From: Sabellastarte sp. h YS-2021
Taxonomy: Eukaryota > Annelida > Polychaeta > Sabellida > Sabellidae
Assembly: GCA_964017235.1 (NCBI GenBank)
Contig: OZ024928.1
Location: forward strand, 87,415,566-87,479,565
Length of the DNA stretch: 64,000 nucleotides
Direction: 5' to 3'
Below, piece after piece: positions 23,901 through 35,605 of the stretch. The translations under genes and the position numbers were made by a program. A model generated the notes under the pieces. That model was given only the letters and a program-made list of their open reading frames with translations. It did not search any database and had not been told where the DNA came from. Position 1 is the stretch's first letter. Each line of letters begins with the position of its first letter.

Positions 23901-24163
23901 ATCTGATGTGTGGAATGCTCTTCCTGATGAGATGCGTTCCTCTCCCTCCCTGGCCTCCTTCAGAAAGCAGCTTAAAACCTACCTGTACACCAAAGCATAC
24001 CCACCTTAGCCTGGATCATTCCCCTGGCGTTCTCAGTGGTGCTTGACCCCTCTTATGTCCCTGGATACAGAAATTTTGATGACTGCTTTTTGTTTTGTTG
24101 CCCCTTAGAGTCCTCTTGTTTGGGGAGATTAAGCACTATAAAAGTCCAATTAGAATTAGAATC
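23901..24163 (+). mobile_element. LINE 3' fragment
   Basis: Encodes SDVWNALPDEMRSSPSLASF then KTYLYTKAYPP and a stop, the extreme C-terminus of the same LINE family as 19735. A short 3' UTR follows, then GCACTATAAAAGTCCAATTAG and an ATTAGA-type tail. About 35 codons remain. Confidence 0.85.
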
Positions 24164-24182
24164 TTTAAACCCAGACCCTCTC

Positions 24183-24870
24183 ACAATTCCAATTCCAATT
24201 CAACTTTTATAGCGCTTAATCTCTGTCGAAGTGACAGACTCTAAGGCGCAACATCATAAGCATAGTTACAAAAATCATTGTCCTTGTCCATAGCTATGGT
24301 CGACATCACGGAGAACGCCATATGAGGTGGAAAATACTAAGGAGGATAAGCTTGGCAGAATAGGTATGCCTTAAGATTTTTTCTGAAGGAAGCAATGGAA
24401 GTGGCAGATCTTACATTATCAGGGAGTTCATTCCATATTTTGGGAGCATCATATGCAAAGCTTAGACCAAACTGCTTTGTGGATTTGTAAATAGATGGTT
24501 GGTATTGAGGAACATGTAGAATTATACCATCAGATTGACTCAACCGAGTATTATAGGCACATTGTCTAACTTTGAAAAATGGGCTGAAATATTTTGGACA
24601 GTTAGTATGTAGGTATTTATATACCAACAAGGCAGTCTTGAAGATGCAACGGTGCCTTATGGGTAGCCAATGAAGGGCTTTTCTTAGTGGAGTGGTGTGA
24701 GAAAGACATGCGGTTCTGCAAACAATTCTGGCCAGACTGTTTTGAATGCATTGTAGCTTGCGTAGGTTAGCAACAGATAGACCCCTAAACAAGGAGTTAC
24801 AGTAGTCAAGCCTACTGCCCACAAGTGCGTTTGCAGCCGTAAGAGCAGCATCACGAGTCACAATCTCTAA
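24183..24870 (-). mobile_element. 5'-truncated LINE, reverse-transcriptase C-terminal region
   Basis: A 174-codon open frame on the - strand starts TRDAALTAANALVGSRLDYC and ends SFRKNLKAYLFCQAYPP. The motif SRLDYCNSLF and the LHWLP segment are typical of the region after the catalytic core in L2/CR1/Jockey-type LINEs. The 3' tail is a short (GGAAT)n run at 24183-24205. It faces the LINE at 23901 tail to tail with only ~20 bp between. Confidence 0.9.
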
Positions 24871-24960
24871 CTGAATGTCGGTCCTACCTAAGTATAACCT
24901 TTAATTTAATTTTGTCAAGTAAAATGTTAAAATGTCCACTGGCCAAATATGGCCTGGATT

Positions 24961-25594
24961 CGTAAACCAATCCAGGGCAAAACCCCACACTGTCAAAACC
25001 CCATCATTTATAACCCCACCAGACAAAACCCCACTCAGATAGAACCCCACTCATTAATTTGATCTATGGATAAATCCCACTTTTGAAAACATTTTCCAAC
25101 AAAGTTTGAAGATGACAAATAGTTTTTAAGATGTAGATCTTTTTAAAAAGTATAATTATGTAATTAAAAAATATGAGTTTTCAAGGATGTTAAACAAAGG
25201 TACAATTCTTCAATGCAACTGGTCACATCAATTATAGTTAAAGTGTTAGGGTTTGAAGTGCACTCTAGATTAATTCTTAATTCTGCTAGCTACTCGGGCT
25301 TTAATGATTAAAGGAGCAGTTAAGTCTGCTAGTGTTTGAAGTGTGTTCAGACATGAACATGCCAAACATATGCCCAAGAACCCCGCTTCCCTGAGTGACA
25401 TACTGTGTTCTTCATCAATAAAGAATGTATCAGTGTCTATTTCACATAGATAAAAGAAAATATTTTGTTTTTAAATGAATAGTGGGGTTTTGTCCTAATT
25501 CTCATTTATCTGAGTGGGGTATGTCCAGTGGCGTTTTGAATGATGGGGTTTGGTCTGAGTGGGGTTATGCGCAGTGGGGTTTTGTCGGTTTACC
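24961..25594. mobile_element. Foldback-like element with AAAACCCCAC subrepeats
   Basis: The left arm (24961-25060) starts CGTAAACC and holds about six AAAACCCCACT-like units. The right arm (25480-25594) holds the reverse complement (GTGGGGTTTTGTC units) and ends GGTTTACCG. The centre is AT-rich and non-coding. No target duplication could be fixed. Confidence 0.75.
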
Positions 25595-26617
25595 GTATAT
25601 AACTAGTACTTTAGCCAAAAAAAACAAAACAAATAATTATCCCATATAACAACCAACAGTATTAGCTATTAGTTTTATTATTATCTTTCCCCAATGTTAT
25701 TTGTATGGCAAAATTGAATGGGGAGATATAAACTGCGATGTGTGGACTGACAACTCAAGTATTATTACAGAATAACTGCCACAATAAAAGCTGTTTCTGC
25801 TAATTATATCAGACAGACTCGCAAATGGGGCTTTCTCTGCCATAAAAGCACATCTCGCGTGTTTGTGAAAACAATTGCAGTCATTTGTTTTCACAGGTTA
25901 AGCTGTCTGTACTCTGAAAAGAAGAGTAAATCATTTGTGAATCAAGTGATTGTTTGCCCTGCATTGAATGTCCCCCTATTATTGCAACATTCACAACAAC
26001 CATCCCTCGCATTAGGTAGGATTTTATTACCTCCAAATCACGTTTAAAAACACTTTTGTTTCTTTGTTTAGTTATAAAGCTCTCAAAGGTGCATTGTTGG
26101 ATGAACAATAGGAAATTCTCTGGGGTGAATTCACGCATGTTGCTGTTGAAACACTTTTGACTCAAGCTGTGTCATTGTAAAAAAATAACAGTAAATAAAA
26201 AATACAATGTTTTTGGGTGGGGAGCTTAAAAACAGTTGTGTCTTTACAAGTATTTATCAAAATAAGGTACATGGACATTACCCTGGTAGATAATGCACAA
26301 GGTGTATTCAGTTAGAGTGAACATTGGTGATTTAAAATTATCAGACTAGATTTTTGGTATTTTGATGGAAAATTTGTGTCATATTGATTATTTACAAAAA
26401 TGGTCCTTTTGGAATTGATAACTATTACTTCCAATCACTTGAGAGTTTAAATAAAAAAATGTATCCCATCCAGATATCCTGCTATATATTTTGATGCTGA
26501 AGGTAAAAAAAAATGTAATTGTTTTTACTTGTTAATACCAGATTTCTTCAAGGGAATTAAAAAAATAACAGGATTTGCAGCTGAAACCAAAATATGACTG
26601 CTTCATTATAACATATA
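25595..26617. other. Intergenic, no gene recognised
   Basis: AT-rich. Overlapping open stretches on both strands around 25860-26160 have no recognisable domain. Confidence 0.65.
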
Positions 26618-26790
26618 ATTGGCGGTTTGAACCCCAGACCCAATCCTATCTGGGAAAAAGTGGTAGTTCCTTACCAGTGCCCTGCAGTTTACATTGTAGA
26701 ATCTAGACCAACTAATATGTACTGCCCTCAAAACTACCCCTCCTGATATAACCGATACAGTGTGTTGAAAGCACTGTTAAATTTTTTTTT
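26618..26790 (+). mobile_element. tRNA-derived SINE, 5'-truncated
   Basis: Begins at the B box (GGCGGTTTGAACCCCAG). The body (GTGGTAGTTCCTTACC, CTGCAGTTTAC, GATACAGTGTGTTGAAAGC) parallels the reverse complement of the SINE at 12572-12804. It is older and more diverged. Confidence 0.75.
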
Positions 26791-26998
26791 AAAAGTCATA
26801 TCCAAATAGGTTTACTGAAGGACAATAAAATATCTTAAACCCAGGACATAGCCTAATAGTGGTGGTCCCGAAAGGTATTAGTTTCAAATACTATGAGATT
26901 TAAAAATATATTTCACTGCAAATGTGCCTTTTGTACAAATACAGACTACTTTGGTTGGGGAGAGCTGGAATCCAGTCTACAGCCACTTATGAAGTGCA

Positions 26999-27020
26999 TT
27001 ATTATTATTATTATTATTAT
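26999..27020. repeat. (ATT)n microsatellite
   Basis: About seven uninterrupted ATT units. Confidence 0.95.
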
Positions 27021-27095
27021 GCATTGAAAAACAATTTTACATATATACTATAGACAACTGGTACGACCTCTTGTGTGTAAATGGAAATGAGTGAA

Positions 27096-27420
27096 AACAG
27101 ACAGGTTCTCTACTGTAAGGAAGAGTCACTAATTCTTCAATATCAGACAGAGTGACTATAAGGAAGTGTCCCTATTTTTCAATATCAGGCAGTGTGACAG
27201 GTTCTGTACTACAAAGAAGTATCACAAATTCTTCAATATCAGGCAGTGTGACAGGTTCTGTACTACAAAGAAGTATCACAAATTCTTCAATATCAGGCAG
27301 TGTGACAGGTTCTCTACTGTTAAGAAGCATCCTCGGTTCTTCGGTGTGAACCAGCAGTACAGGTTCTCTACTGTGAGGAAATTTGCATTGTTCATCAACA
27401 TCAAAGATTTTGACAAGTAT
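27096..27420 (+). repeat. 54-bp minisatellite, about six units
   Basis: Units contain GTGACAGGTTCTGTACTACA and AATTCTTCAATATCAGGCA. The two central units are nearly identical and the outer ones progressively diverged. The period is 18 codons, so frames stay open across the array (repeating SISGSVTGSVLQRSITNS). With no start context, splice sites or signal peptide I regard it as non-coding. Confidence 0.9.
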
Positions 27421-28179
27421 TCATGTATAAGTAGTATCTTTAGTCCTTCAGTTTTCTAGGTTCCCAAACATTAAAAAGTGTTCCTAGTTCATCAATACCA
27501 AGCATGTCAGCTATGTATGGATTAGTCAGAATAATAGGGCAGGAAGTTTGCTTACCTTCGAAATATTCAACAGTAACAATTCCTTTTGGCACATTTTTGC
27601 CCTCCAACTACTAAAGCATTTTAAATAGAAACCCCTTCTCGATTTTCATAGAACAATTCCTCAGATGAATGAGAAGTACTTCTCTATTTGTCTAGGTTAC
27701 AATATGTACCTCATTCTCTACACAAGCGATTGTATTTGGCTGATTTATTGCAGCTCAAATATCTTGCGGCCGTCTTTAATGTCACTTGCCCAATGTCCGC
27801 TCCTATTTGTTTTCTTAGCCTTGTAAAGCCTCTTCTTTTTCCAAGAAGCATCAAATTACTTTATAGCAAAGCAATAGTCAATCGTAACAGTTAAGTTCTG
27901 AGAGCTGAAGTGTGTTGTCAGTACAATTTTTCATATATGATGCCTCCATGCTAGTCATTGGAAATATACTATTTCTATCTACTTTTTATGTAGTTATGTA
28001 TTCTATAATTATGAATATTGATTTCAAATCAAGTTTCAAAATTTCCATACGTGTTAAAACATTAGTTAAATCATCTGTATTAATGTGGATTAACATTAAT
28101 TAAAGCTGTACTAAATTGTGGATTCCATATACTGCATAGACCCTGTCACCAAAGGCAGATTCTATGGTAGATCAGATCA
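27421..28179. other. Intergenic, no gene recognised
   Basis: AT-rich. Short open stretches carry no known motif. Confidence 0.65.
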
Positions 28180-29097
28180 GTATATAAAAGTTTGTTAAGA
28201 TTCATCCAAAACTGGATGGCTGGCGTGAAATTGAAACTCAATCCCGAGAAAACTGAATTTATTATAATAGGTGATAGACAAGCCAGAGAGTCCCTCATAA
28301 ATAAATTCCCTACTCAACTTCTCGGAAATTCTATTTCCCCTACTGATACAGTCAAGAACCTGGGTGTAATTTTTGACTCTGGAAACACCTTTTCCAACCA
28401 CATAACTAATATGTGTCGAGCCTGCTACTACCACCTTAAGGACCTAAGACGTATTCGTAAATTCCTCAGTGTGGAAACTGCAGCCTTGCTTGCAAACTCA
28501 ATGATCAGTAGTCGACTTGACTACTGCAATTCCCTACTTTATGGCATCAGTAAGTACAATGTTGCTAAACTCCAAAAGATACAAAATGCCCTTTGTAGAA
28601 TTGTTTTTAGACTTGATAGAACTAGCCATGTCACTCCTTTTCTTCAAAAACTACACTGGCTTCCTATCACTTACCGTATATTGTTTAAGTACAATCTAAT
28701 TACTTTCAAGGCTATAAATTTCTCTCAACCCATATACCTATCATCCTTGATCAAAACCAGTTGTCTAACACGTGGAAATCGTCTTTCTCTTTCCTCAGCC
28801 TCTCACAAAAAGGCCATCGGTAGAAGAGGTTTTGTAGTGGCTTCCCCCATAGAATGGAACAGACTCCCACAATCAGTACGATCACAACAAACAATAACAG
28901 GTTTCCGTAGCCAGCTAAAGACCTACTTGTTTAGATTAGCATATCCTCCACCATAGTACATCTCCCTGGCGGGCGCTAACCTTGGATCATGACCTCGAAC
29001 GTCCCTCGACTTTCCCTTTTTGATTTCAAGCGCATTAGAGGATGTTGCATCAATTTTGCGCTATATAAATGTTTCTATTCTATTCTATTCTATTCAG
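28180..29097 (+). mobile_element. 5'-truncated LINE with intact C-terminal reverse-transcriptase frame
   Basis: An open frame to 28956 encodes about 254 residues: the palm/thumb end (KLNPEKTEFIIIG, then VKNLGVIFDSG), SRLDYCNSLLYG, LHWLPITYR, and a terminal LKTYLFRLAYPPP. The frame has no stop or frameshift, suggesting a recent insertion, but the catalytic YXDD and endonuclease lie in the missing 5' part, so it cannot move itself. The 3' UTR ends GCGCTATATAAATG followed by (TTCTA)n. Layout fits the L2/CR1/Jockey group. Confidence 0.92.
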
Positions 29098-29161
29098 TGG
29101 ACATGACAAAGGAACTCTTTTTCTTCCAATAAAATGTTTAAAATGTCTGAAGAGAGATCAT

Positions 29162-29175
29162 AAAACTTCAGCACA
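29162..29175 (+). repeat. 14-bp target-site duplication, left copy
   Basis: AAAACTTCAGCACA, repeated exactly at 29626-29639. Confidence 0.9.
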
Positions 29176-29625
29176 TAGACATTGGAACATGATACACTCC
29201 AAAATGTGAATATACTGTAGCCCTCTTAAAGAACATCTTGCAAACAGTACATGTTATACAAAACTCAACTTGTGACTGTGGCCTTTCAGTAGAAAATAAC
29301 ACCCATTTTCTTTTAGAATGCAGACGTTTTACTCAGCACAGACAATCAATGCTCGTCAAGTTGCAAGATTTACTAATGATTACCACTGACATTTTATATG
29401 GCGATATTAATTTGACATTTGAACAAAACAAGGTAGTTTTTCAGACAGTCCAAGAATTTTTAAAGAAATCGGGATGATTTTCATAGTTTTGCTCTAGCCA
29501 CACATCCACACCTTCATCATTTTCATCTGATCATATTCTTTTGTAAATAGTTCTTCCTGAGAAGGCTTATTATAATCTTTTTTTGATTTTGCCTAATTGC
29601 TTCAATAAAATATTGTTTATGAAAA
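29176..29625 (+). mobile_element. Short LINE insertion with zinc-knuckle C-terminus
   Basis: Bounded by an exact 14-bp duplication. It encodes CDCGLSVENNTHFLLECRR, a CxC...H...C knuckle found at the C-terminus of Jockey/I/RTE-like LINE proteins, and ends in LKKSG. The 3' UTR contains AATAAAA and finishes in a short A-rich tail. It is a different LINE family from the one just upstream. Confidence 0.88.
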
Positions 29626-29639
29626 AAAACTTCAGCACA
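29626..29639 (+). repeat. 14-bp target-site duplication, right copy
   Basis: AAAACTTCAGCACA directly after the A-rich tail. Confidence 0.9.
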
Positions 29640-29725
29640 ACACATTTACTTACATTTTAAAAAATTTTGTCAGACAATAAGCATATCACAGAAAGGGTTC
29701 AAAATAAAACTTCTCAGTTTCTCAG

Positions 29726-29758
<33 letters not shown>

Positions 29759-32700
29759 ACTGTCCAGTCCAACAAGTTATAAATTTTGCCTGTATGATTT
29801 TATTGATCACAGGTAGCCTGAGAAAGGTTAGTATTTAGTTTTGATTGTTCCTGTTTGTTCCTAATTGTCTCATTTAATACACTCCCTTTTATTCTGAAAT
29901 CATCACACATAACTGTCCTTCCAATTTTAAGTCATGATAGATTTTAAGCATCACATCTGATTTGCCTTTAATCTTCCACATATAATTTCCAAAACAAATG
30001 TACCAGTTCCATACTAGAGACTAACTATCACATCTTGCTGTCAAGTATCAGTTATATACTTCTGAGTACCAAGGGTTGACTATTTACAACACAATTCTTC
30101 CTGGACTTAAATTGCAAACCTTTAGTTTAACTAAGTGTAGCAGATTAATAAAGGCCATGTTTTTTATCCTGCCGGGATATTCAAATGGCTAAATTAACAG
30201 CAATTTTTTGGAGTGACAATCATTGACACTTTGAGAGAGCTATGAATAAAGCTGTTGTAGTTTTTTGTGTGGTGTTTTGACTGTTTCGCCTGATGTACTT
30301 GCATACAGCCCCAAGGAATGAATTGTTACTCTACTGTGGTTACATCTATTCCATTCTTAACTTAGATTAATGTCAGGCCTCTTGAATAAACTATAAGAAA
30401 TAACCAATAATAATTTTAATTTGTTTAATTCAATCCCCTGTAAAACTTAATTGTATAAATGGCATTTAGAAGATGACAGTATTTATGCAAAATAATTACT
30501 ATTAAACATAGTTTTTCCATGTCACATGATACTGTACATATTATGGCTAAATATGTGTCTCACACTAACTATATTTATCAGAATGGTTCATCTTTGACCT
30601 TAATTTTTTCTGGACAAGTATTGTGTCATGAACTTTTGAATACATTTGAAAGTTAAAAAAACATGCATAAAACCCAACCCTTAAAACTGTGATATGACTT
30701 GGATTAAGTTTGCTGTAAAAAGATCAATAGATGATCGTGAATTCTGGATATTTTTTTCAAGGGCTTGGAACAGGTGCCCCAAGGGGCAGCTCTTAATTTT
30801 CAAAAGACTAGTCAATAATTTTACTTGAGAATTCACTAAATCATAATGGACAGGACTTCCTAGTATTAGAACAAAAGTGATTTTAATGACATAAGAGGTG
30901 TGTAGTTTGTTGAGAGGCCAAATGTCAAAACGGGGGATAAAAAAAGGATCTGTATTTATTGGAAATGGAAAAAAATATGTCAGTGTGAGTAAAAGCTTTT
31001 AAAGGGGTGTATATTTAGATGTACTGAACAATAAAACTTGTTGAGATATATTTAGAAATTTTATATAACAATAGTGTGGTACATTTTATGGCAACAGATA
31101 AGAAAAGTAATACTACATGATAAATATAGCTAAACTCTGTTAAGTGGAACATCAAGGTACTGTATAAATAGTTCTACTTATCCGGGAATTCCACAAAACT
31201 TTGTAAATTGATATAGACATGTGATTTGCATATTTGATATTCATTTCTATATAAAAGGAAATTCTACTTAACTCAGTTTTCTTACTTAAAAAGAATTAGC
31301 TGTATACTAGTATATGGGCATACAGATTTCTTTGGGCCGTGCTAACTAATGAGAGGGGGTCATCTGAAGTTGTTCCTCACTGATTCTCGGGAGAAAGTTG
31401 TGGCAAACATCTTGGTATTTGTGGTGTGAGCTAACACCTAACAGCAATCAAGAGATCAAATACACCATCCATTAATTTCCCTCAATTATCACACTAGTGT
31501 TAAGAAAAATAAGACAAATCCACACTGTATAAATTTTTATATAAGTTATAGATTGCTTGATTGTAAATAGGTGTCATTAATAAAAAATACAAACAGCTGT
31601 GATTGGCAATATAAAAAAATCCCAAGGTTTGTCAAACTATCAGTGACTCATTTAAGGGACATAATCTTTGACCTATAGATCACAATCGCAATACCCTTAG
31701 CTTTGTTTTGTTAAAATGGATTTAACCACTGGATAAAGTGAGTGCAGTATTGAATTTAGATATGACAGTTGATCTTCAGACGTCCCTTTCCTTGATTTGT
31801 CACCTTGAAAGGGGCTCATTTGTATGACCATATTTTACATGAACAACAAGAACACTCAGAGAGCACACACTTCCGCCAAGGTCTAACACCTCAAATATTG
31901 CTTATGAGTGAAATGATAAAAATTCTTTAAAAAATCCTCGACCCAGTCAGTGATCCAGATTACCTACAAAGTCAAATAATCTATTCATTTGCCATTGTCA
32001 AGATTTTGCTAATTTTTTTTATTAAAATCCATCCATCTAATACCCTTTCGTGGTTATTTTGCAAACAAATAAACGGGCAAATTCCAGCCACCCAAAACAT
32101 AACCTCCTTTCTGATGGTAACTATAGAATATTATACATAAACTATATAGAAACTAAAAACAGGAACAAAATATATCATACATTTTGACTAGATTCATGAA
32201 GAGTAAATACAAAGAAATTAAAAACTTTGATATAGATAATAATCACATCATTGCTTATGTACAACATGAGAACATAAAATGTATCTACGTTGAAAAGATA
32301 CATAACTGCAAGTCTTGGTGATAATTCTTATTATTTTAACTCTTGACATCTTGTACCAACACCTTAATGCAACACAAAACTTATAGCTTTTAATCTTTGA
32401 TTTGACATCCTGGATTGATATTTTCACAGTAACCTATGTAAATATGCTGATAAATATTGCATTCTCTAAACATTTTGCTAGGCTGGAAACCTTTCCCTGA
32501 TCTTTAATGCAGAGGTGAGCTATATCTTGCATTCTCTTGCAATCCATTCAGACCGAATGGATCACATGTTCATTGTATGTGGTTGTGTGTTTGCAATCAA
32601 AACCTTGTCTCAAGTGGGAAAGATGACAGGTGCTTCACAATACCTTGTGGCTTATGGTGACAAAACATTTTACTCTTTTTTCACTTCTAATAGGGACTAT

Positions 32701-32950
32701 TATTTTGTAAACGGTATAACATGTTAAAAGGACAAAACACAAGAAGTATCAAATTCAAGATACTTTCACGGAGTGAACAAAATGTAACAATTATACTTAA
32801 TCACTTTTAAGCAATTTATAAAAATTCAAATATATAGTTTCTATAATTTAACAACATCAAATAATTGATAAGGCTTTAGTGTATACATGTAAAAATAGAC
32901 ACTTGCTTTCTGCAAAACATACTTGTTTATCTCTACAGATCATTTAGCTA
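29640..32950. other. Intergenic and Nkx2.2 3' flank
   Basis: Contains a (TTA)n microsatellite at 29725-29757 and otherwise AT-rich unique-looking sequence. Part of the right end is presumably the Nkx2.2 3' UTR. TTTATT on the + strand at 32018-32023 would be an AATAAA for the - strand gene, about 0.93 kb after its stop. Confidence 0.6.
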
Positions 32951-33723
32951 CTACCACCATCTGGACTGGGCTGTCAGTAAAGGATGAGTATATGCTGATA
33001 GAGCACTTGAGTTTGCCATACTATAAGCTATGTCCATTGGGCCAGCTACTGAGCCAAAGCTGCAATTTGGCATGGTGGATGCCATACAGGCACTTAAACC
33101 TTGTGGTAGAGTACCTAGAGAGGACATGGTTTGTAAGGTATTGGTCATTGGCCCATAACCAAGGCTACCAAAGGGCCCAGCTGAAGTTCCAAAATTAGCA
33201 GGACTCAGTTCTTGAGATTTGATTGTGGGTTGACAAGGTTTGCCATCACGGACCAAAACAGGAACTGCAACTCGTCTTGGTGAAGGTAACGGCGTCATAT
33301 CCAATCCTTTCTCTTGACGCGCCTTCTTCAATTTGTAGCGGTGGTTTTGGAACCATATCTTGATCTGTGTTGGTGACAGTCTTAGAATACTTGCCAGGTG
33401 TTCCCTTTCTGGTGCTGACAAATATCTTTGCTGCCTGAAACGTCTCTCCAATTCATATGTTTGTGCCTTTGAGAAAAGTACTCTGCGCTTCTTTTTCTTG
33501 GAGGTGGAGGAGCTGTCATTGCCCATATCATCACTTAGACATGAGCCTGACATTTCTTGGTTACCATCTTCTATGATGATGTCATCCTGGTCTTCATTAT
33601 CTGAGAGGTGTAGACTTTCCGCCTGGTCCTGTTTACCTTCCTTTAAATAGTTGGAGCTGTTGACCAATGAACTGATGCTGTCTGTTGCCTCTGTGCCATC
33701 ACTGTATTTGTGGGCAACAAATG
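32951..33723 (-). CDS. Nkx2.2: Nkx2.2 exon 2: NK2 homeodomain and NK2-specific domain
   Basis: The - strand acceptor CTCTTTTTACAG lies at 33724-33735 and the stop TAG at 32951-32953. The exon encodes residues 113-369. An acidic stretch ([13 protein letters not shown], 153-165) and a Lys/Arg run lead into the homeodomain at about 189-248, with third-helix [15 protein letters not shown]48, F49, N51, R53, and the NK2-class Tyr at position 54. The NK2-specific domain [16 protein letters not shown] follows at 261-276. The C-terminus is Ser/Ala/Met-rich and ends in Trp-Trp. A homeodomain start of [20 protein letters not shown] and the SD sequence fit Nkx2.2/vnd better than Nkx2.1. Confidence 0.96.
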
Positions 33724-34700
33724 CTGTAAAAAGAGATTCAACAATGTGTTTCTTTAGATTCTGTTGTTGCATCAAAAGGATCAAGTAATTCATAAGATAT
33801 TATCTTTCAAGTTTATCTTCCTAGTTAATAGTTTAAAAACTTTGGTTTAAAACAGTTAATTTTGTGCATTTTTGGTTGTGGATTGTTGTTTTATATTCTT
33901 TTCTTGATGCTATGACTTTGTCATGACTCTGTGGGATTCACATTTAGATAGGACACCATCAACACAGAATTTGATGTGCATTTGAGACAGATTTTTTAAA
34001 GCTGTATGTATACAAGTCGGATGGATGAAATCAGGATTGGGTTGGCAATACAAGTATATATGTGGCGGCTTGTTTATCAGCATGAACTACCAAGATACAA
34101 GCTCTTTTTGTGGAGTCAGAAAGCTGCGACCTAGGCATAACTTTCACAAACCAAAATATCTGGTTTGATTTGGAATTAAAGTTCTACTTATCATCTGTTT
34201 GACAGTGAAAAGCTGTATGAAACAGTTTAAGCAGTAATACCTGTTAACACTTGAATGTGGTGATTTATTATGAATTACTTGCAATGAATTAACACCCAAA
34301 GAATGTGCAATAAGATACTTGCCTCCCATCTCTGAAACTCATTGGTTTCAATCGATACAGGGCAATATAATTTCCATGGAAGTATTATGACTTCATTTGT
34401 CTATACTCACCAACAATAGTACAATATGAGGCAAAACGAAACAATTTTTGTTCTGAAAAATTTACACCACATATTTGGAATTAGAGGGTATTGTAGCCTA
34501 TACATAATACACCTCCAGTTAAAATGACCATAGCCTTTTTTCTTAATTTCTGGACCAATTTTGTCAATTGTGTCACCATTATCTTTAGCTTGAAGAGGAC
34601 TTATATCATATCACATTGGTTTGGTGTGTACAGTTTATCAAGCTTAATAGCATTAGAAAATCACACAAGGAAGCCTGGTCACATATAAAACTGTACTCAC
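33724..34700 (-). other. Single 977-bp intron of Nkx2.2
   Basis: GTGAGT donor and TTTTTACAG acceptor on the - strand. The exons meet in phase 1 (G|CA, Ala113). Vertebrate NKX2-2 also splits between an N-terminal exon and a homeodomain exon. No repeat recognised. Confidence 0.93.
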
Positions 34701-35037
34701 CAGAATATCTTAGCTGTTCAGTGCTATGCAGCCACTTTGTGTAAGCTGCTTGAGTGACATGACTACTTCCTATCAAAGGTAAACCTTTGTCTGGACTGGG
34801 CCTTCCAGGAAACTGAGGGGTGTCCAGGTTAGCACTGAGTTCAGACATGTCTGACATCTCATCTATAGAAAGGACGGAACCGGATCTAGAATGCCTGTCC
34901 TCTGATGTCACTGCTAATTGCTGCGGGCTTGACATCTTTGATGACGTCATGTTCAATATATCTTTCATATGGAAGCCATTTTGTGTGCCACGGTCTTCAG
35001 TGAATTCTGGCTGAACAGTGACAACTTGTTCCTCCAT
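34701..35037 (-). CDS. Nkx2.2: Nkx2.2 exon 1: N-terminus with TN motif
   Basis: Encodes residues 1-112. The ATG at 35035-35037 is the first in frame. GFHMKDILNM at 21-30 is the TN (tinman/EH1-like) motif, which recruits Groucho co-repressors in NK proteins; this fits repression as the main activity. The exon ends ...LRYS|G before the GTGAGT donor. CTGTCACAG immediately precedes the A before the ATG and could be an acceptor from an upstream 5' UTR exon. Exons total 1110 nt, that is 369 residues and stop. Known role of the family: patterning of the medial nerve cord and gut endocrine cells. Confidence 0.94.
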
Positions 35038-35148
35038 TCTGTGACAGACATATAAGATGGTGTTTATTTTTATGGTATTTATATCTTGTCAAAAATGATG
35101 TATGTAAGAGTAGAGCAAAATATGTGTTCTAAGAATAGGAATTTTTTT

Positions 35149-35605
35149 GTTCACAAAGATTTTTATTGTTAGAATATTCTAAGAATTGATTTAAATCTAA
35201 GGCTGGCACATAGCATGCTTAACTTAAGAAAAAAAGTGGTTTTGGTGATTATAGTGCAGCAACTGATTGCAAATCGACATCCAGAATGGAGTGTTACATA
35301 TTAAGTTGTCTATTGCGTGTACTGTAATGAAATGCAGCCTCTTTATATTATTTCAAAATTTCTAAATTTCTGTTCACATGTGCCAAGATCTGCATTCTTG
35401 GAATTTTTCTTAGAATTACTCTTAGTCTTAGAAAAATTCTAAGAATTGCATACATTTCCTTTTACTTCTATTCTTAGAATTATTCTTAGGTAAGAATTAT
35501 TTGTGAATAGGATTTTATTCTAAGAATAAGAAAATTCTTAGCATAGAATTTTTCTTAGACTTAAGTGTAATTCTAAGAAAAATTCTAAGAATCTTTGTGA
35601 ATACA
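35149..35605. mobile_element. Foldback-like MITE with TTCTAAGAA subrepeats
   Basis: GTTCACAAAGAT at the left mirrors ATCTTTGTGAATAC at the right. The interior, especially 35395-35600, is packed with TTCTAAGAATT and AATTCTTAGAA units that pair with each other. It is non-coding and lies just upstream of the Nkx2.2 start codon, about 110-570 bp away. Confidence 0.75.

Noticed and set aside
27096-27420. CRISPR-like array
   Set aside because: Units are contiguous 54-bp tandem repeats without unique spacers, in a eukaryotic genome.
32923-33650. + strand open frames over the homeobox
   Set aside because: Antisense shadows of Nkx2.2 exon 2.
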